Positions 29,570 to 38,976 of a stretch of 64,000 nucleotides of DNA are shown one piece after another. The stretch lies in assembly GCF_003350475.1 (NCBI RefSeq), contig NZ_QQAV01000001.1, positions 62,001-126,000 on the forward strand. The letters run 5' to 3'. The translations under genes were made by a program, and so were the position numbers. Under the pieces are notes generated by a model. The model worked only from the letters and a program-made list of their open reading frames with translations. It made no database searches and had not been told where the DNA came from. The number at the start of each line of letters is the position of its first letter. Position 1 is the first letter of the stretch. The DNA comes from Pseudacidovorax intermedius. Its GTDB lineage: Bacteria > Pseudomonadota > Gammaproteobacteria > Burkholderiales > Burkholderiaceae_C.

Positions 29570-30571
29570 ATGTTCCAAGCAGAGACAACGCGCGGCGGCG
29601 CCTCCCGCCGCAGCCTCCTCGGCCAGGGCCTCGCACTCGGCCTCGGTCTGTTCGCGGCAGGTGCGGCGCTGGCACAGCCGGCCTATCCCTCGCGCCTCGT
29701 GACCATCGTCGTGCCCTTCGCGGCCGGCGGCACGGTCGACAAGGTGGCGCGCCAGATCCAGGAGCCGCTGGCCGCCCGCCTGGGCCAGCAGGTGATCGTC
29801 GACAACCGCGGCGGTGCCGGCGGCACCATCGGCATGGCGCTGGTGGCCAAGGCCGTGCCCGATGGCCACACGGTGGCGATGGTGTTCGACTCCTACGCCA
29901 CCGAGCAGCACATCTATCCCCGACTGACCTACTCCACCGAGCGCGACCTCACCGGTGTGTCGTACATCGCCCGCTCGCCCATGGTGCTGGTGGTGCCGGC
30001 CAGTTCGCCCTACCGGACGCTGCAGGACTATGTGGCGGCCACCAAGGCTGGCAATGGCGTCTCCTATGCCTCGGTGGGCGCCGGCAGCTCCAACCACCTG
30101 GCGGCCGAGCTCTTCCTCGAAACCGCCGGCGGCAAGGGCACGCACGTGCCCTTCAAGGGCGGCGGCCCGGCCATGACCGACCTGATGGGCGGCCATGTGG
30201 ACTCGATGATCGCCAGCCTGCCGCTGGTGCTGCCGCAGGTGCAGAGCGGCAAGCTCCGCGCCCTGGCCGTGACCTCGCCGCAGCGAAGCGCGGCCCTGCC
30301 CGACGTGCCGGCCGTGGCCGAGCGCTACAAGGGCTTCGAGGTCTATTCCTGGGTCGGCATGGTGGCGCCCGCCAAGGTGCCGGCGCCGGTGCTCGACCGC
30401 CTGGGGGCCGACGTGACCGCGACGCTGCGCCAGCCCGAGGTGGCCAAGCGCCTGGCCGAGGGCGGCTTCGAGGTGGTGGCCGGCTCACGCGAGGCGATGA
30501 ACCAGCTCGTTCGCAGCGAAAGCGCCCGCTGGGGCCGCCTGATCAAGGCCCGCAACATCGTCGCCGAATGA
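29570..30571 (+). CDS. TctC/Bug-type tripartite tricarboxylate transporter substrate-binding protein
   Basis: A 333-residue periplasmic binding protein. An N-terminal signal (RRSLLGQGLALGLGLFAAGAALA, about 13-35) carries a twin-Arg and ends with an AxA cleavage site. The mature part has the Bug signatures YPSRLVTIVVPFAAGG, GQQVIVDNRGGAGG and PFKGGGPAMTDLMGG. Burkholderiales encode very many such proteins, often without their TctAB permease, as here. The next gene overlaps by 4 bp and is a maleylacetate reductase, so the ligand may be an aromatic-derived acid. Confidence 0.92.
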   Translation: MFQAETTRGGASRRSLLGQGLALGLGLFAAGAALAQPAYPSRLVTIVVPFAAGGTVDKVARQIQEPLAARLGQQVIVDNRGGAGGTIGMALVAKAVPDGHTVAMVFDSYATEQHIYPRLTYSTERDLTGVSYIARSPMVLVVPASSPYRTLQDYVAATKAGNGVSYASVGAGSSNHLAAELFLETAGGKGTHVPFKGGGPAMTDLMGGHVDSMIASLPLVLPQVQSGKLRALAVTSPQRSAALPDVPAVAERYKGFEVYSWVGMVAPAKVPAPVLDRLGADVTATLRQPEVAKRLAEGGFEVVAGSREAMNQLVRSESARWGRLIKARNIVAE

Positions 30572-31629
30572 AGCCCTTCGTCTACGAGAGCCGGGCGCAG
30601 CGCGTGCTGTTCGGCGCCGGCACGCTGGCACAGGTCGCGGCGGAGGTCGAGGCCCTGGGCGCGCGCAAGGCGCTGGTGCTGTGCACGCCGCCGCAGCGCG
30701 CCCAGGCCGAACAGGTGGCCGGGCTGCTCGGCGAACGGGCGGCGGGCGTGTTCGACGGCGCGGTCATGCATGTGCCCATGGCGGCCGCGCGCGAGGCCCG
30801 CGCCGTGGCGCAGCGCCTGGGCGCCGACTGCGCGGTGGCGGTGGGCGGCGGCTCCACCATCGGCCTGGGCAAGGCCATCGCGCTGGACTCCGGCCTACCG
30901 ATCCTGGCCGTGCCCACCACCTATGCGGGCTCCGAGATGACACCCATCTACGGCCTGACCGAAGAGGGTGTGAAGCGCACCGGCCGCGACCTGCGCGTGC
31001 TGCCGCGCACCGTGATCTACGACCCGCAGCTCAGTCTGGGCCTGCCCGTCGGCCTGTCGGTCGTCAGCGGCATCAATGCCATGGCCCATGCGGCCGAGGG
31101 CCTGTATGCCGACGACGCCAACCCGGTGACGCAGCTGATGGCCGAGGAAGGCCTGGCCGCGCTGGGCCGCGCCCTGCCCGCCATCCATGCCGACAGCGGC
31201 AATCGACAGGCCCGCGCCGATGCGCTCTACGGCGCGTGGCTGTGCGGCACCGTGCTGGGCAGCGTCGCCATGGCGCTGCACCACAAGCTGTGCCACACGC
31301 TGGGCGGCAGCTTCAACCTGCCGCATGCCGAGACCCACACCATCGTGCTGCCGCATGCGCTGGCCTACAACGCGCCGGCCGCACCCGCGGCCACGACGCG
31401 CATCGCCCGTGCCCTGGGTGCGGCCGACGCGCCGCTGGCGCTGTACGAACTCGCCCTCCGCCACGGTGCGCCGGTGGCCCTCAGGCAGATCGGCTTGCGC
31501 GAAGAGGACCTGGACCGCGCCTGCGCGCTGGCGATGCAGAACCAGTACCCGAATCCTCGCCCGCTGGAGGCCGCGGCGCTGCGCCGGTTGCTGCAGAACG
31601 CCTACGACGGCGTGCCGCCTGCGGCATGA
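30568..31629 (+). CDS. Maleylacetate reductase (iron-containing ADH family)
   Basis: A 353-residue NAD(P)H-dependent reductase that converts maleylacetate to 3-oxoadipate in the breakdown of resorcinol, hydroxyquinol and chloroaromatics. It begins MKPFVYESRAQRVLFGAGTL. The dinucleotide site is VGGGSTIGLGKA. Metal-site-type segments are VSGINAMAHAAEGLYA, LHHKLCHTLGGSF and LPHAETHTIVLPHAL. No ring-cleavage dioxygenase or hydroxylase lies nearby, so the pathway partner must be elsewhere. The overlap with the binding protein gene (ATGA) indicates one transcript. Confidence 0.9.
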   Translation: MKPFVYESRAQRVLFGAGTLAQVAAEVEALGARKALVLCTPPQRAQAEQVAGLLGERAAGVFDGAVMHVPMAAAREARAVAQRLGADCAVAVGGGSTIGLGKAIALDSGLPILAVPTTYAGSEMTPIYGLTEEGVKRTGRDLRVLPRTVIYDPQLSLGLPVGLSVVSGINAMAHAAEGLYADDANPVTQLMAEEGLAALGRALPAIHADSGNRQARADALYGAWLCGTVLGSVAMALHHKLCHTLGGSFNLPHAETHTIVLPHALAYNAPAAPAATTRIARALGAADAPLALYELALRHGAPVALRQIGLREEDLDRACALAMQNQYPNPRPLEAAALRRLLQNAYDGVPPAA

Positions 31630-31651
31630 AGGCGCGCGCGGCCTGCGCCGG

Positions 31652-31828
31652 TCAGGCTAGGCGCTCGGCGATCAGCACGGCGAAGAAGCCGAGCGCCGCG
31701 AGGAAGGTCCACTTGAAGACGATCCAGCCCAGGCGCCGGTAGCGCATCTGGCCGGTGGCCGCATAAAAGGCGAAGCACACCCCTGCCACCAGCAGCAGGA
31801 GAAGGATGACCCAGCGGAAAAGCAGCAT
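31652..31828 (-). CDS. Small hydrophobic membrane protein downstream of lpxC (58 aa)
   Basis: A 58-codon frame from ATG 31828 to TGA 31652, starting 18 bp after the lpxC stop. It encodes two hydrophobic helices (RWVILLLLLVAGVCFAFY and KWTFLAALGFFAVLIAER) joined by a basic loop (GQMRYRRLGW). The helix-basic loop-helix layout places both ends on one side of the membrane. Codon use is high-GC like its neighbours. I do not recognise a named family. The position suggests cotranscription with lpxC and a possible role in the envelope. Confidence 0.7.
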   Translation of the reverse strand: MLLFRWVILLLLLVAGVCFAFYAATGQMRYRRLGWIVFKWTFLAALGFFAVLIAERLA

Positions 31829-31846
31829 GCGATCGCGAGGTGCGAC

Positions 31847-32770
31847 TTACCAGGCGCGGGCGATCTCGCCGAAGCCGCGGGGGGCCTGGCGGGTGTCCTC
31901 GAAGGTCACGATCTCGTAGGCATCGGACTGGGCCAGCAGTTCGCGCAGCAACTTGTTGTTGAGCGCATGGCCCGAGCGGAAGGCGCTGTAGGCCGCCAGC
32001 AGCGGCTTGCCGACGATGTAGAGGTCGCCCATGGCGTCCAGGATCTTGTGCTTGACGAACTCGTCGTCGTAGCGGAGACCACCGGCATTGAGCACCTTGT
32101 GGTCGTCCATGACGATGGCATTGTCCAGCCCGCCGCCCAGGGCCAGGCCCTTGCTGCGCATGTACTCCACCTCCTTGGTGAAGCCGAAGGTGCGTGCACG
32201 GGCGATGTCGCGGGCGTACTGGCCCACGCTCAGGTCGAACTCGTAGCGCTGGCCGGTGGCGTTGACCACGCGGTGGTCGAAGTCGATCTCGAAGCTCAGC
32301 TTGAAGCCGTGGTAAGGGTCCAGGCGCGCCCACTTGAGGTTGTCGCCCTCGCCTTCGCGCACTTCCACGGGCCGCAGCACGCGGATGAAGCGGCGCGGCG
32401 CCTTCTGCAGTTCGATCCCGGCGCTCTGCAGCAGGAAGACGAAGGACGAGGCCGAACCGTCGAGGATCGGCACCTCGTCGGCCGTGATGTCGATGTAGAG
32501 GTTGTCGAGCCCCAGGCCGGCGCAGGCCGACATGATGTGCTCCACCGTCTGCACCTTGGCCCCGCCGGTGGAGACCGTGGACGCCAGGCGGGTGTCGGTC
32601 ACCGACTCGGCCCGCATGGGGATGTCCACCGGCTCGGGCAGATCCACCCGCCGGAACACGATGCCCGTGTCCGCCGGCGCGGGTCGCAGCGTCAGCTCCA
32701 CACGCTGGCCGCTGTGCAGGCCGACGCCCACGGCGCGGGTGATGGACTTGAGGGTTCGTTGTTGCAGCAC
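31847..32770 (-). CDS. lpxC: UDP-3-O-acyl-N-acetylglucosamine deacetylase
   Basis: A 307-residue zinc enzyme for the committed step of lipid A synthesis. GTG 32770 gives [21 protein letters not shown], the start that matches LpxC; the upstream GTG at 32794 would add eight residues. Zinc and catalytic segments: [27 protein letters not shown] and [13 protein letters not shown]. It is the last large gene after the dcw cluster, as in many proteobacteria, but is separated from ftsZ by two hairpin-forming elements. Confidence 0.96.
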   Translation of the reverse strand: MLQQRTLKSITRAVGVGLHSGQRVELTLRPAPADTGIVFRRVDLPEPVDIPMRAESVTDTRLASTVSTGGAKVQTVEHIMSACAGLGLDNLYIDITADEVPILDGSASSFVFLLQSAGIELQKAPRRFIRVLRPVEVREGEGDNLKWARLDPYHGFKLSFEIDFDHRVVNATGQRYEFDLSVGQYARDIARARTFGFTKEVEYMRSKGLALGGGLDNAIVMDDHKVLNAGGLRYDDEFVKHKILDAMGDLYIVGKPLLAAYSAFRSGHALNNKLLRELLAQSDAYEIVTFEDTRQAPRGFGEIARAW

Positions 32771-32876
32771 GGCGCGGATTGTAATTTTGGCCACCCCGCG
32801 CCAACCCCACTCTTCGGCCTATGACCGTGATAGCCGTAAGGAGGCGTAAGCGCCCGCGGACAAGCAGGACGAACGA

Positions 32877-32910
32877 AAGCGCCACGCATCGAACCCGGTG
32901 CGTGGCGCTT
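32877..32910 (-). terminator. Perfect 12-bp hairpin between ftsZ and lpxC
   Basis: AAGCGCCACGCA (32877-32888) pairs exactly with 32899-32910. On the minus strand the tail is TTTCGTTCG, a broken U-run. It could end part of the ftsZ transcript before lpxC. The whole ftsZ-lpxC gap is about 316 bp and otherwise holds the long palindrome and presumably the lpxC promoter, which I could not pinpoint. Confidence 0.55.
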
Positions 32911-32967
32911 CTGCTTGGACTCCACACCGCAGCCGCAGGCTGCCGGTGCCTTCATTCAAGCGCAGGC

Positions 32968-33092
32968 GATTGATGGGTCAGACGGCGTAGCGAGCGCCCC
33001 GAGGTTGCGCCGAGCATCGCAGCCGTACTTGGGTACGGCGAGAAGCGCAGGCGCAAGATCGGGGCGCGCAGTAGCCGTATGCCCCATCAATC
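32968..33092. repeat. 125-bp imperfect palindrome overlapping the ftsZ stop codon
   Basis: The two ~62-bp halves are inverted copies with matching blocks GATTGATGGG, ACGGC, GCGCCCCGA and TTGCGCC, and a perfect central hairpin GCCGTAC-TTGG-GTACGGC (33022-33039). About 70% of positions pair. The right arm's outer block contains the last codons and stop of ftsZ. It may be a dispersed palindromic (REP/BIME-like or miniature inverted-repeat) element inserted at the end of ftsZ, or the ftsZ terminator. No second copy was seen in this window. Confidence 0.75.
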
Positions 33093-34307
33093 AGCTTGGC
33101 GGCGGAGGAACGCGGGGATCTCGAAATCGTCCATCCCGCCCGACGACAGCGCATCCACCTTGGCGGCGGCCATCGTGCGGTTGGTGCGCCACACGCTGGG
33201 CACGGCCATGCCGTCGTACTTGGCCTGGCCGGCCGCGCCGGCGGCCACGCCGTTGGCCAGCGCGCCGCCGAGGGTCGGGACCTGGAAGGCCACGTTGTCG
33301 GTGCCGGTGCGGATGACCTGCAACTCGGGCTGGCCACGGCCGGCGGCCGGGCGCGACAGGCCGGTGGCCACCACCGTGACGCGCATGTCGTCGCCCAGGC
33401 TGTCGTCGTAGGCGGCGCCGTAGATGACGTTGGCTTCGGGCGAAGCGTAGGCGCGGATGGTGTTCATCGCCAGCTTCGACTCCGACAGCTTCAGCGAAGC
33501 CTTCGAGGCCGTCACCAGCACCAGCACGCCCTTGGCGCCGGACAGGTCGATGCCCTCCAGCAGCGGGCAGGCCACGGCCTGCTCGGCGGCGATGCGGGCG
33601 CGGTCCGGGCCGTTGGCCGAGGCGGTGCCCATCATGGCCTTGCCCGGCTCGCCCATCACGGTGCGCACGTCTTCGAAGTCGACGTTCACGCCGCCGTACT
33701 CGTTGATGATTTCCGAAATACCGCCGACGGCGTTCTTCAGCACGTCGTTGGCATGCGCGAAGGCCTCGGCCTGCGTCACCTCGTCGCCCAGCACCTCGAG
33801 CAGCTTCTCGTTCAGGATGACGATCAGCGAGTCGACATTCGCCTCGAGTTCGGACAGGCCCGACTCGGCGTTGTTCATGCGCTTGCCGCCTTCCCAGTCG
33901 AAGGGCTTGGTGACCACGCCGACGGTGAGGATGCCCATTTCCTTGGCCACGCGGGCGATGACGGGCGCCGCGCCGGTGCCGGTGCCGCCGCCCATGCCGG
34001 CAGTGATGAACAGCATGTGGGCGCCGTCGATGGCGGTGCGGATCTCGTCCACCGCCGCCTCGGCCGCCTCGCGGCCCTTGTCGGGCTTGCCGCCGGCACC
34101 CAGGCCGTTGTTGCCCAGCTGGATCAGCTTCGGCGCGCCGCAGCGGTTGAGGGCCTGGGCATCGGTGTTGGCGCAGACGAACTGCACCCCCTGGACGCCC
34201 CGCTCCATCATGTGGGAGACGGCGTTGCCGCCGCCGCCGCCGACACCGATCACCTTGATCTGCGTGCCTTGGTTGAACTCTTCGACTTCGATCATTTCGA
34301 TGGGCAT
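33087..34307 (-). CDS. ftsZ: Cell division GTPase FtsZ
   Basis: A 406-residue tubulin homologue that forms the Z ring. GTP-site loops: VIGVGGGGGNAV, the tubulin signature GMGGGTGTGAAP, and the T7 loop NVDFEDVRTVM. A variable linker (about 320-390) leads to the C-terminal peptide DDFEIPAFLRRQ that binds FtsA and ZipA. ATG 34307 is preferred because AGGAG lies 6 nt upstream; ATG 34310 is adjacent. The stop lies inside a 125-bp palindrome. The 169-bp spacer from ftsA may carry an ftsZ promoter, but no confident -35/-10 was seen. Confidence 0.98.
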   Translation of the reverse strand: MPIEMIEVEEFNQGTQIKVIGVGGGGGNAVSHMMERGVQGVQFVCANTDAQALNRCGAPKLIQLGNNGLGAGGKPDKGREAAEAAVDEIRTAIDGAHMLFITAGMGGGTGTGAAPVIARVAKEMGILTVGVVTKPFDWEGGKRMNNAESGLSELEANVDSLIVILNEKLLEVLGDEVTQAEAFAHANDVLKNAVGGISEIINEYGGVNVDFEDVRTVMGEPGKAMMGTASANGPDRARIAAEQAVACPLLEGIDLSGAKGVLVLVTASKASLKLSESKLAMNTIRAYASPEANVIYGAAYDDSLGDDMRVTVVATGLSRPAAGRGQPELQVIRTGTDNVAFQVPTLGGALANGVAAGAAGQAKYDGMAVPSVWRTNRTMAAAKVDALSSGGMDDFEIPAFLRRQAD

Positions 34308-34476
34308 CATGAACTCCTGGATCCTTGCAGTTGCTGCTTGACTGACGTTGGCTTTGTTGTAGGGGGCGTGGTGCGGAAGGTGGAAGCGGCGGTCACTTCC
34401 GGCGATGGCGGCGGCCCCGTACGTCGCCATCGCTCGTTGAAATGGATGAGGTGGGGTTGAGGTGCTGCGTGGTGCA

Positions 34477-35706
34477 TCAGAAATTCCCCACGATGAAATC
34501 CTTGAATCGGCCGAAAGCCGTCTTCACTGAACCATTTTTTTGCGCGACCTTGTAGCCGCGCATGCGTGCGTGCCGGGCCTCTTCGAGCAGGCCCATGACG
34601 GTGGCGGCACGCGGCTGGGCCACCATGTCCGACAGGGCGCTGGCGTACTTCGGGATGCCGCGGCGCACCGGCTTGAGGAAGATGTCCTCGCCCAGCTCGA
34701 CCATGCCCGGCATGACGGCGCTGCCGCCAGTGAGCACCACGCCGGACGAGAGCACTTCCTCGTAGCCCGACTCGCGCACCACCTGCTGCACCAGCTGGAA
34801 GATCTCTTCCACGCGGGGCTCGATCACGCCGGCCAGCGCCTGCTTGCTCAGCATGCGCGGGCCGCGGTCGCCCAGGCCGGGCACCTCGACCTGCGTCTCG
34901 GGGTCGGCCAGCAGCTGCTTGGCGAAGCCGTTCTCGACCTTGATGTCCTCGGCGTCCTTGGTCGGCGTGCGCAGCGCCATGGCGATGTCGCTGGTGATCA
35001 GGTCGCCTGCGATCGGAATCACGGCCGTGTGGCGGATCGCGCCGTTGGTGAAGATGGCCACGTCGGTGGTGCCGGCGCCGATGTCCACCAGGCACACGCC
35101 CAGTTCGCGCTCGTCCTCGGTGAGCACCGCCAGGCTGGAAGCCAGCGGGTTCAGCATCAGCTGGTCCACCTCCAGGCCACAGCGGCGCACGCACTTGATG
35201 ATGTTTTCGGCCGCGCTCTGGGCGCCGGTCACGATGTGCACCTTGGCCTCCAGGCGCATGCCGCTCATGCCGATCGGCTCCTTCACGTCCTGGCCGTCGA
35301 TCACGAATTCCTGCGGCTCCACCAGCAAGAGGCGCTGGTCGCTGGAGATGTTGATGGCGCGCGCCGTCTCCACCACGCGGGCCACGTCGGTGGTGCTGAC
35401 CTCGCGGTCCTTCACGGCCACCATGCCGCTGGAGTTGATGCCGCGGATGTGGCTGCCGGTGATGCCGGTGTAGACGCGGCCGATCTTGCAGTCGGCCATC
35501 AGCTCCGCTTCCTTGAGCGCCTGCTGGATGCTCTGCACGGTGGCGTCGATGTTGACCACCACGCCGCGCTTGAGGCCGTTGGACGGTGCCACGCCCAGGC
35601 CGGCGAGCTTGAGCTCGCCGCCCGGCAGCACTTCGGCCACCACCGCCATCACCTTGGCGGTGCCGATGTCGAGTCCGACAACCAGGTCCTTGTAGTCTTT
35701 GGCCAT
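34477..35706 (-). CDS. ftsA: Cell division protein FtsA
   Basis: A 409-residue actin-like protein that tethers FtsZ to the membrane. Nucleotide-site segments: VVGLDIGTAKVMAVV, CLVDIGAGTTDVAIF and VVLTGGSAVMPG. The 1C domain follows the first segment (about 85-165). The C-terminal amphipathic helix FGRFKDFIVGNF is the membrane anchor. The start MAKDYKDLVVGL at 35706 is the family start. It is 52 bp after ftsQ. Confidence 0.98.
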   Translation of the reverse strand: MAKDYKDLVVGLDIGTAKVMAVVAEVLPGGELKLAGLGVAPSNGLKRGVVVNIDATVQSIQQALKEAELMADCKIGRVYTGITGSHIRGINSSGMVAVKDREVSTTDVARVVETARAINISSDQRLLLVEPQEFVIDGQDVKEPIGMSGMRLEAKVHIVTGAQSAAENIIKCVRRCGLEVDQLMLNPLASSLAVLTEDERELGVCLVDIGAGTTDVAIFTNGAIRHTAVIPIAGDLITSDIAMALRTPTKDAEDIKVENGFAKQLLADPETQVEVPGLGDRGPRMLSKQALAGVIEPRVEEIFQLVQQVVRESGYEEVLSSGVVLTGGSAVMPGMVELGEDIFLKPVRRGIPKYASALSDMVAQPRAATVMGLLEEARHARMRGYKVAQKNGSVKTAFGRFKDFIVGNF

Positions 35707-35758
35707 GATGTGTGAGTGTTCCCTCGGGGCTCTCGTTCGTTCTGTCTGTCTGTTCGGT

Positions 35759-36559
35759 CTACCGCCGCCGTGCGGCTGCTGCGGCGGGCGCATCGGCCGA
35801 GACGGTGGTGACGCCGCGGATGCGCACTGCGTACGCGTCGGCATGGCGCAGGTCGGCGCTTTCGATGGATTCGATGCTGCGGCCGTATTGCGCGGCCACA
35901 TGGCGGGCACTGAGCAGGAAGCGCCGCACGCGCGCCACCACCTCCTCGGGCGTGCCACGGCCAATCTCCACGGTGGCGCCGGAGTCCAGCACCGCCTGCC
36001 AGCCGCCACGGGTGGACAACCGCAGCTCGGTGAGCTTCAGGCCGCTTCCGTCGAAGGCAGGCGCCAGCTCGCGGTACATGCCCAGTACCTGGCTGGCCTG
36101 GTCGTCGGGGCCCTGCAGCCGCGGCAGGTCGTCGCCGGCCTCGTCGGTGTTGGCCTCGAAGACCTCGCCGTAGGTGTTGATCATGCGGGACTCATCCTCG
36201 GCGCCCCACAGCGCGGCCGGCACATGCTCGGTGAGCGTGGCACGCAGCGCGTTCGGGAACTCGCGCCGAACCACGGCCTTGCGCACCCAGGGCACCGATT
36301 CGAAGGCCACCCGGGCGCGCTGCAGGTCCACGGTGAAGAAGTTGCCGGCCAGTCGCGGCGCCACGTTGGCCCGCAGCGTGATCGGGTTGTTGTGCGTCAC
36401 GTCGCCGTCCACACGGATCACGCCCAGCGGCAGGAAGGGCTGGCGCAGCACCCACCAGCCGCCGGCGGCGAGCAGCATCAGCCCGCACAGCGCGTACAGG
36501 ACGGTCGCCGTGAGGTTCATGAGGCGCACGTCCAGCGGGACTGCGATGCCGTCGGCCAT
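35759..36559 (-). CDS. ftsQ: Cell division protein FtsQ
   Basis: A 266-residue bitopic divisome protein. There is a short cytoplasmic tail, one membrane helix (LTATVLYALCGLMLLAAGGWWV, about 16-37), a periplasmic POTRA domain (FLPLGVIRVDGDVTHNN and on) and the FtsQ beta domain (VRKAVVRREFPNALRATLTEHVPAALWG). It links early and late division proteins through FtsB/FtsL. The C-terminus is Ala/Arg-rich. It starts 3 bp after ddl. Confidence 0.95.
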   Translation of the reverse strand: MADGIAVPLDVRLMNLTATVLYALCGLMLLAAGGWWVLRQPFLPLGVIRVDGDVTHNNPITLRANVAPRLAGNFFTVDLQRARVAFESVPWVRKAVVRREFPNALRATLTEHVPAALWGAEDESRMINTYGEVFEANTDEAGDDLPRLQGPDDQASQVLGMYRELAPAFDGSGLKLTELRLSTRGGWQAVLDSGATVEIGRGTPEEVVARVRRFLLSARHVAAQYGRSIESIESADLRHADAYAVRIRGVTTVSADAPAAAAARRR

Positions 36560-36562
36560 GGG

Positions 36563-37564
36563 TCAGGCACCTTCCTTGGGGACGGGCCGGGTGTCCAGCG
36601 CCGCCTGGGCCAGGATGCGCAGGCACAGCTGCTCATAGCTCAGGCCCGCGGCGCGCGCGGCCATCGGCACCAGCGAATGGCTGGTCATGCCGGGCGAGGT
36701 GTTCATCTCCAGCAGGAAGGGCTGCTGGTCGCGTGCGCGCACCATGAAGTCGGCCCGGCCCCAGCCGCGGCAACCCAGGCTGCGGTAGGCCGCGATGGCC
36801 AGCTGGCGCACCTGCGCCTCCAGCGCGTCGGGCAGGCCCGCCGGGCAGTGGTACTTCACGTCGTCGGTGAAGTATTTGTTCTGGTAGTCGTAGGCCCCCT
36901 CGGGCGCGGCGATGCGGATCACCGGCAGCGCGACGGCGCCGGCGCCCGTGCCGAGCACGGCGCAGGTCAGCTCATCGCCGTCGATGAATTCCTCGCAGAG
37001 CACCTCGGGGTCGTAGCGCGCGGCCAGCTGCACGGCCTCCTGCATCTGCGAATAGCCCTGCACCTTGGTGACGCCGATGGACGAGCCCTCGTGCGGCGGC
37101 TTGACGATCAACGGCAGGCCCAGGGTGTCGGGCACCTCGCGCACCCGCTCGCGCGCCTGGCCGTCGGCGTGCAGCAGCACATGGCGCGGCGTGGGCAGGC
37201 CCTCGGCCAGCCACACGCGCTTGGTCATGGTCTTGTCCATGGCCACGCTGGAGGCCATCACGCCCGAGCCGGTGTAGGGAATGCCCAGCAGTTCGAGCGC
37301 GCCCTGCACCGTGCCGTCCTCGCCGTGGCGGCCGTGCAGCGCGATGAAGCAGCGGTCGAAGCCTTCATGGCGCAGTTCGGCCAGCTCGCGCTCGGCGGGG
37401 TCGAAGGCATGCGCATCCACGCCCAGCGAACGCAGCGCCTGCAGCACGCCGGTGCCGGACATCAACGACACCTCGCGCTCGGCCGAGCGGCCGCCGAAGA
37501 GCACCGCCACACGGCCCATGGCGGCGGCGTCGGGCAACGGGGGGAAGACGAACTGCGGGTTCAT
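36563..37564 (-). CDS. ddlB: D-alanine--D-alanine ligase
   Basis: A 333-residue ATP-grasp ligase that makes D-Ala-D-Ala for MurF. Motifs: [44 protein letters not shown] (in two overlapping parts), [21 protein letters not shown] and [17 protein letters not shown] 37564 overlaps the murC stop (ATGA). Its place between murC and ftsQ is the usual dcw position. Confidence 0.97.
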   Translation of the reverse strand: MNPQFVFPPLPDAAAMGRVAVLFGGRSAEREVSLMSGTGVLQALRSLGVDAHAFDPAERELAELRHEGFDRCFIALHGRHGEDGTVQGALELLGIPYTGSGVMASSVAMDKTMTKRVWLAEGLPTPRHVLLHADGQARERVREVPDTLGLPLIVKPPHEGSSIGVTKVQGYSQMQEAVQLAARYDPEVLCEEFIDGDELTCAVLGTGAGAVALPVIRIAAPEGAYDYQNKYFTDDVKYHCPAGLPDALEAQVRQLAIAAYRSLGCRGWGRADFMVRARDQQPFLLEMNTSPGMTSHSLVPMAARAAGLSYEQLCLRILAQAALDTRPVPKEGA

Positions 37565-38976
37565 GCAGGCTGTCCTTGCTGCTGAGAGCGCTCCACGATC
37601 TGGCCGGCCACGGCACCGATGGAGCCGGCGCCCATGCACAGCACCACGTCGCCATCACGGGCGTTGCCCAGCACAGCCTGGGGCAAGGCGCGAACGTCGT
37701 CGACGAAGACCGGCTCGACCTTGCCCGCCACGCGCAGCGCGCGCGCCAGGCTGCGGCCGTCGGCAGCCACGATGGGCGCCTCGCCGGCGGCATAGACCTC
37801 GGTCAGCAGTACCGCGTCGGCGCCGCCGAGGACCTTGACGAAATCCTCGAAGCAGTCGCGCGTTCGGGTGAAGCGGTGCGGCTGGAAGGCCAGCACCAGC
37901 CGCCGGCCCGGAAAGGCGCCGCGCGCGGCCGCGATGGTGGCGGCCATCTCGACCGGGTGGTGGCCGTAGTCGTCGATCAGTGTGAAGCGCCCACCATTCG
38001 CGGCAGCCACCTCGCCATAGCGCTGGAAGCGCCGGCCCACGCCCTTGAACTCGGCCAGACCGCGCTGCACGGCCTCGTCGGGCAGGCCCAGCTCGACGGC
38101 GATGGCGATCACCGACAGCGCGTTGCGCACGTTGTGCTCGCCCGGCAGGTTGAGCACCACCGGCAGGTCCGGCAGCACCACGCCGTTGCGGCGCTGGGCG
38201 GTGAAGTGCATCTGCGCACCCACGGCCCGCACGTCGATGGCGCGCACCTGCGCATCCTCGCTGAAGCCGTAGCTGGTCACCGGGCACGTCACCTGCGGCA
38301 GGATCTGGCGGATGGCCGGATCGTCCACGCACAGGATGGCCGTGCCGTAGAAAGGCATGCGGTGCAGGAAGTCGACGAAGGCCTTCTGCAGCCGGCCGAA
38401 GTCGTGGCCATAGGTGTCCATGTGGTCGGCGTCGATGTTGGTGACGACCGCCATCACGGGCAGCAGGTTGAGGAAGGAGGCGTCGGACTCGTCGGCCTCG
38501 ACCACGATGTACTCGCCCTGGCCCAGCCGCGCATTGGCGCCGGCGCTGTTGAGGCGTCCGCCGATGACGAAGGTCGGGTCCAGCCCGGCCGTGGCCAGCA
38601 CGCTGGCGGCCAGGCTGGTGGTGGTGGTCTTGCCGTGGGTTCCAGCGATGGCGATGCCGCTGCGCAGGCGCATCAGCTCGGCCAGCATCAGGGCACGCGG
38701 CACGACCGGGATCTTCTTCGCCCGGGCGGCGACCACCTCGGGGTTGTCGGCCTGCACCGCAGTGGAGGTCACGACCGCGTCGGCACCGGCAATGTTGGCG
38801 GCGTCGTGGCCCACGAAGGTGCGGATGCCCAGGTCGGCCAGGCGGCGCAACGTGGCGCTGTCGGCCAGGTCCGAGCCCGAGACGCCGTAGCCCAGGTTGA
38901 ACAGCACCTCGGCGATGCCGCTCATGCCCGAGCCACCCAGGCCGACGAAATGGATGTGACGGATCGCGTGCTTCAT
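37561..38976 (-). CDS. murC: UDP-N-acetylmuramate--L-alanine ligase
   Basis: A 471-residue cytoplasmic ligase that adds the first amino acid of the stem peptide. Motifs: [17 protein letters not shown] (UDP-binding domain), P-loop [26 protein letters not shown] and the C-terminal [10 protein letters not shown], with [11 protein letters not shown]. It overlaps murG and ddl by 4 bp on each side, a sign of tight translational coupling. The paralogue Mpl at 14681 shares the domain plan. Confidence 0.98.
   Translation of the reverse strand: MKHAIRHIHFVGLGGSGMSGIAEVLFNLGYGVSGSDLADSATLRRLADLGIRTFVGHDAANIAGADAVVTSTAVQADNPEVVAARAKKIPVVPRALMLAELMRLRSGIAIAGTHGKTTTTSLAASVLATAGLDPTFVIGGRLNSAGANARLGQGEYIVVEADESDASFLNLLPVMAVVTNIDADHMDTYGHDFGRLQKAFVDFLHRMPFYGTAILCVDDPAIRQILPQVTCPVTSYGFSEDAQVRAIDVRAVGAQMHFTAQRRNGVVLPDLPVVLNLPGEHNVRNALSVIAIAVELGLPDEAVQRGLAEFKGVGRRFQRYGEVAAANGGRFTLIDDYGHHPVEMAATIAAARGAFPGRRLVLAFQPHRFTRTRDCFEDFVKVLGGADAVLLTEVYAAGEAPIVAADGRSLARALRVAGKVEPVFVDDVRALPQAVLGNARDGDVVLCMGAGSIGAVAGQIVERSQQQGQPA

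Noticed and set aside
32770-32794. Upstream GTG start for lpxC at 32794
   Set aside because: The eight extra residues do not match LpxC; MLQQRTLK at 32770 aligns with known starts.
32877-32910. tRNA-like GGTTCGA loop in the ftsZ-lpxC spacer
   Set aside because: Only a T-loop-like motif occurs; no acceptor stem, D-arm or anticodon arm is present. It is a simple hairpin.
34308-34476. Internal ftsZ promoter in the ftsA-ftsZ spacer
   Set aside because: Several AT-poor candidates were inspected on the minus strand, but none gives an acceptable -35/-10 pair, so no feature is claimed.
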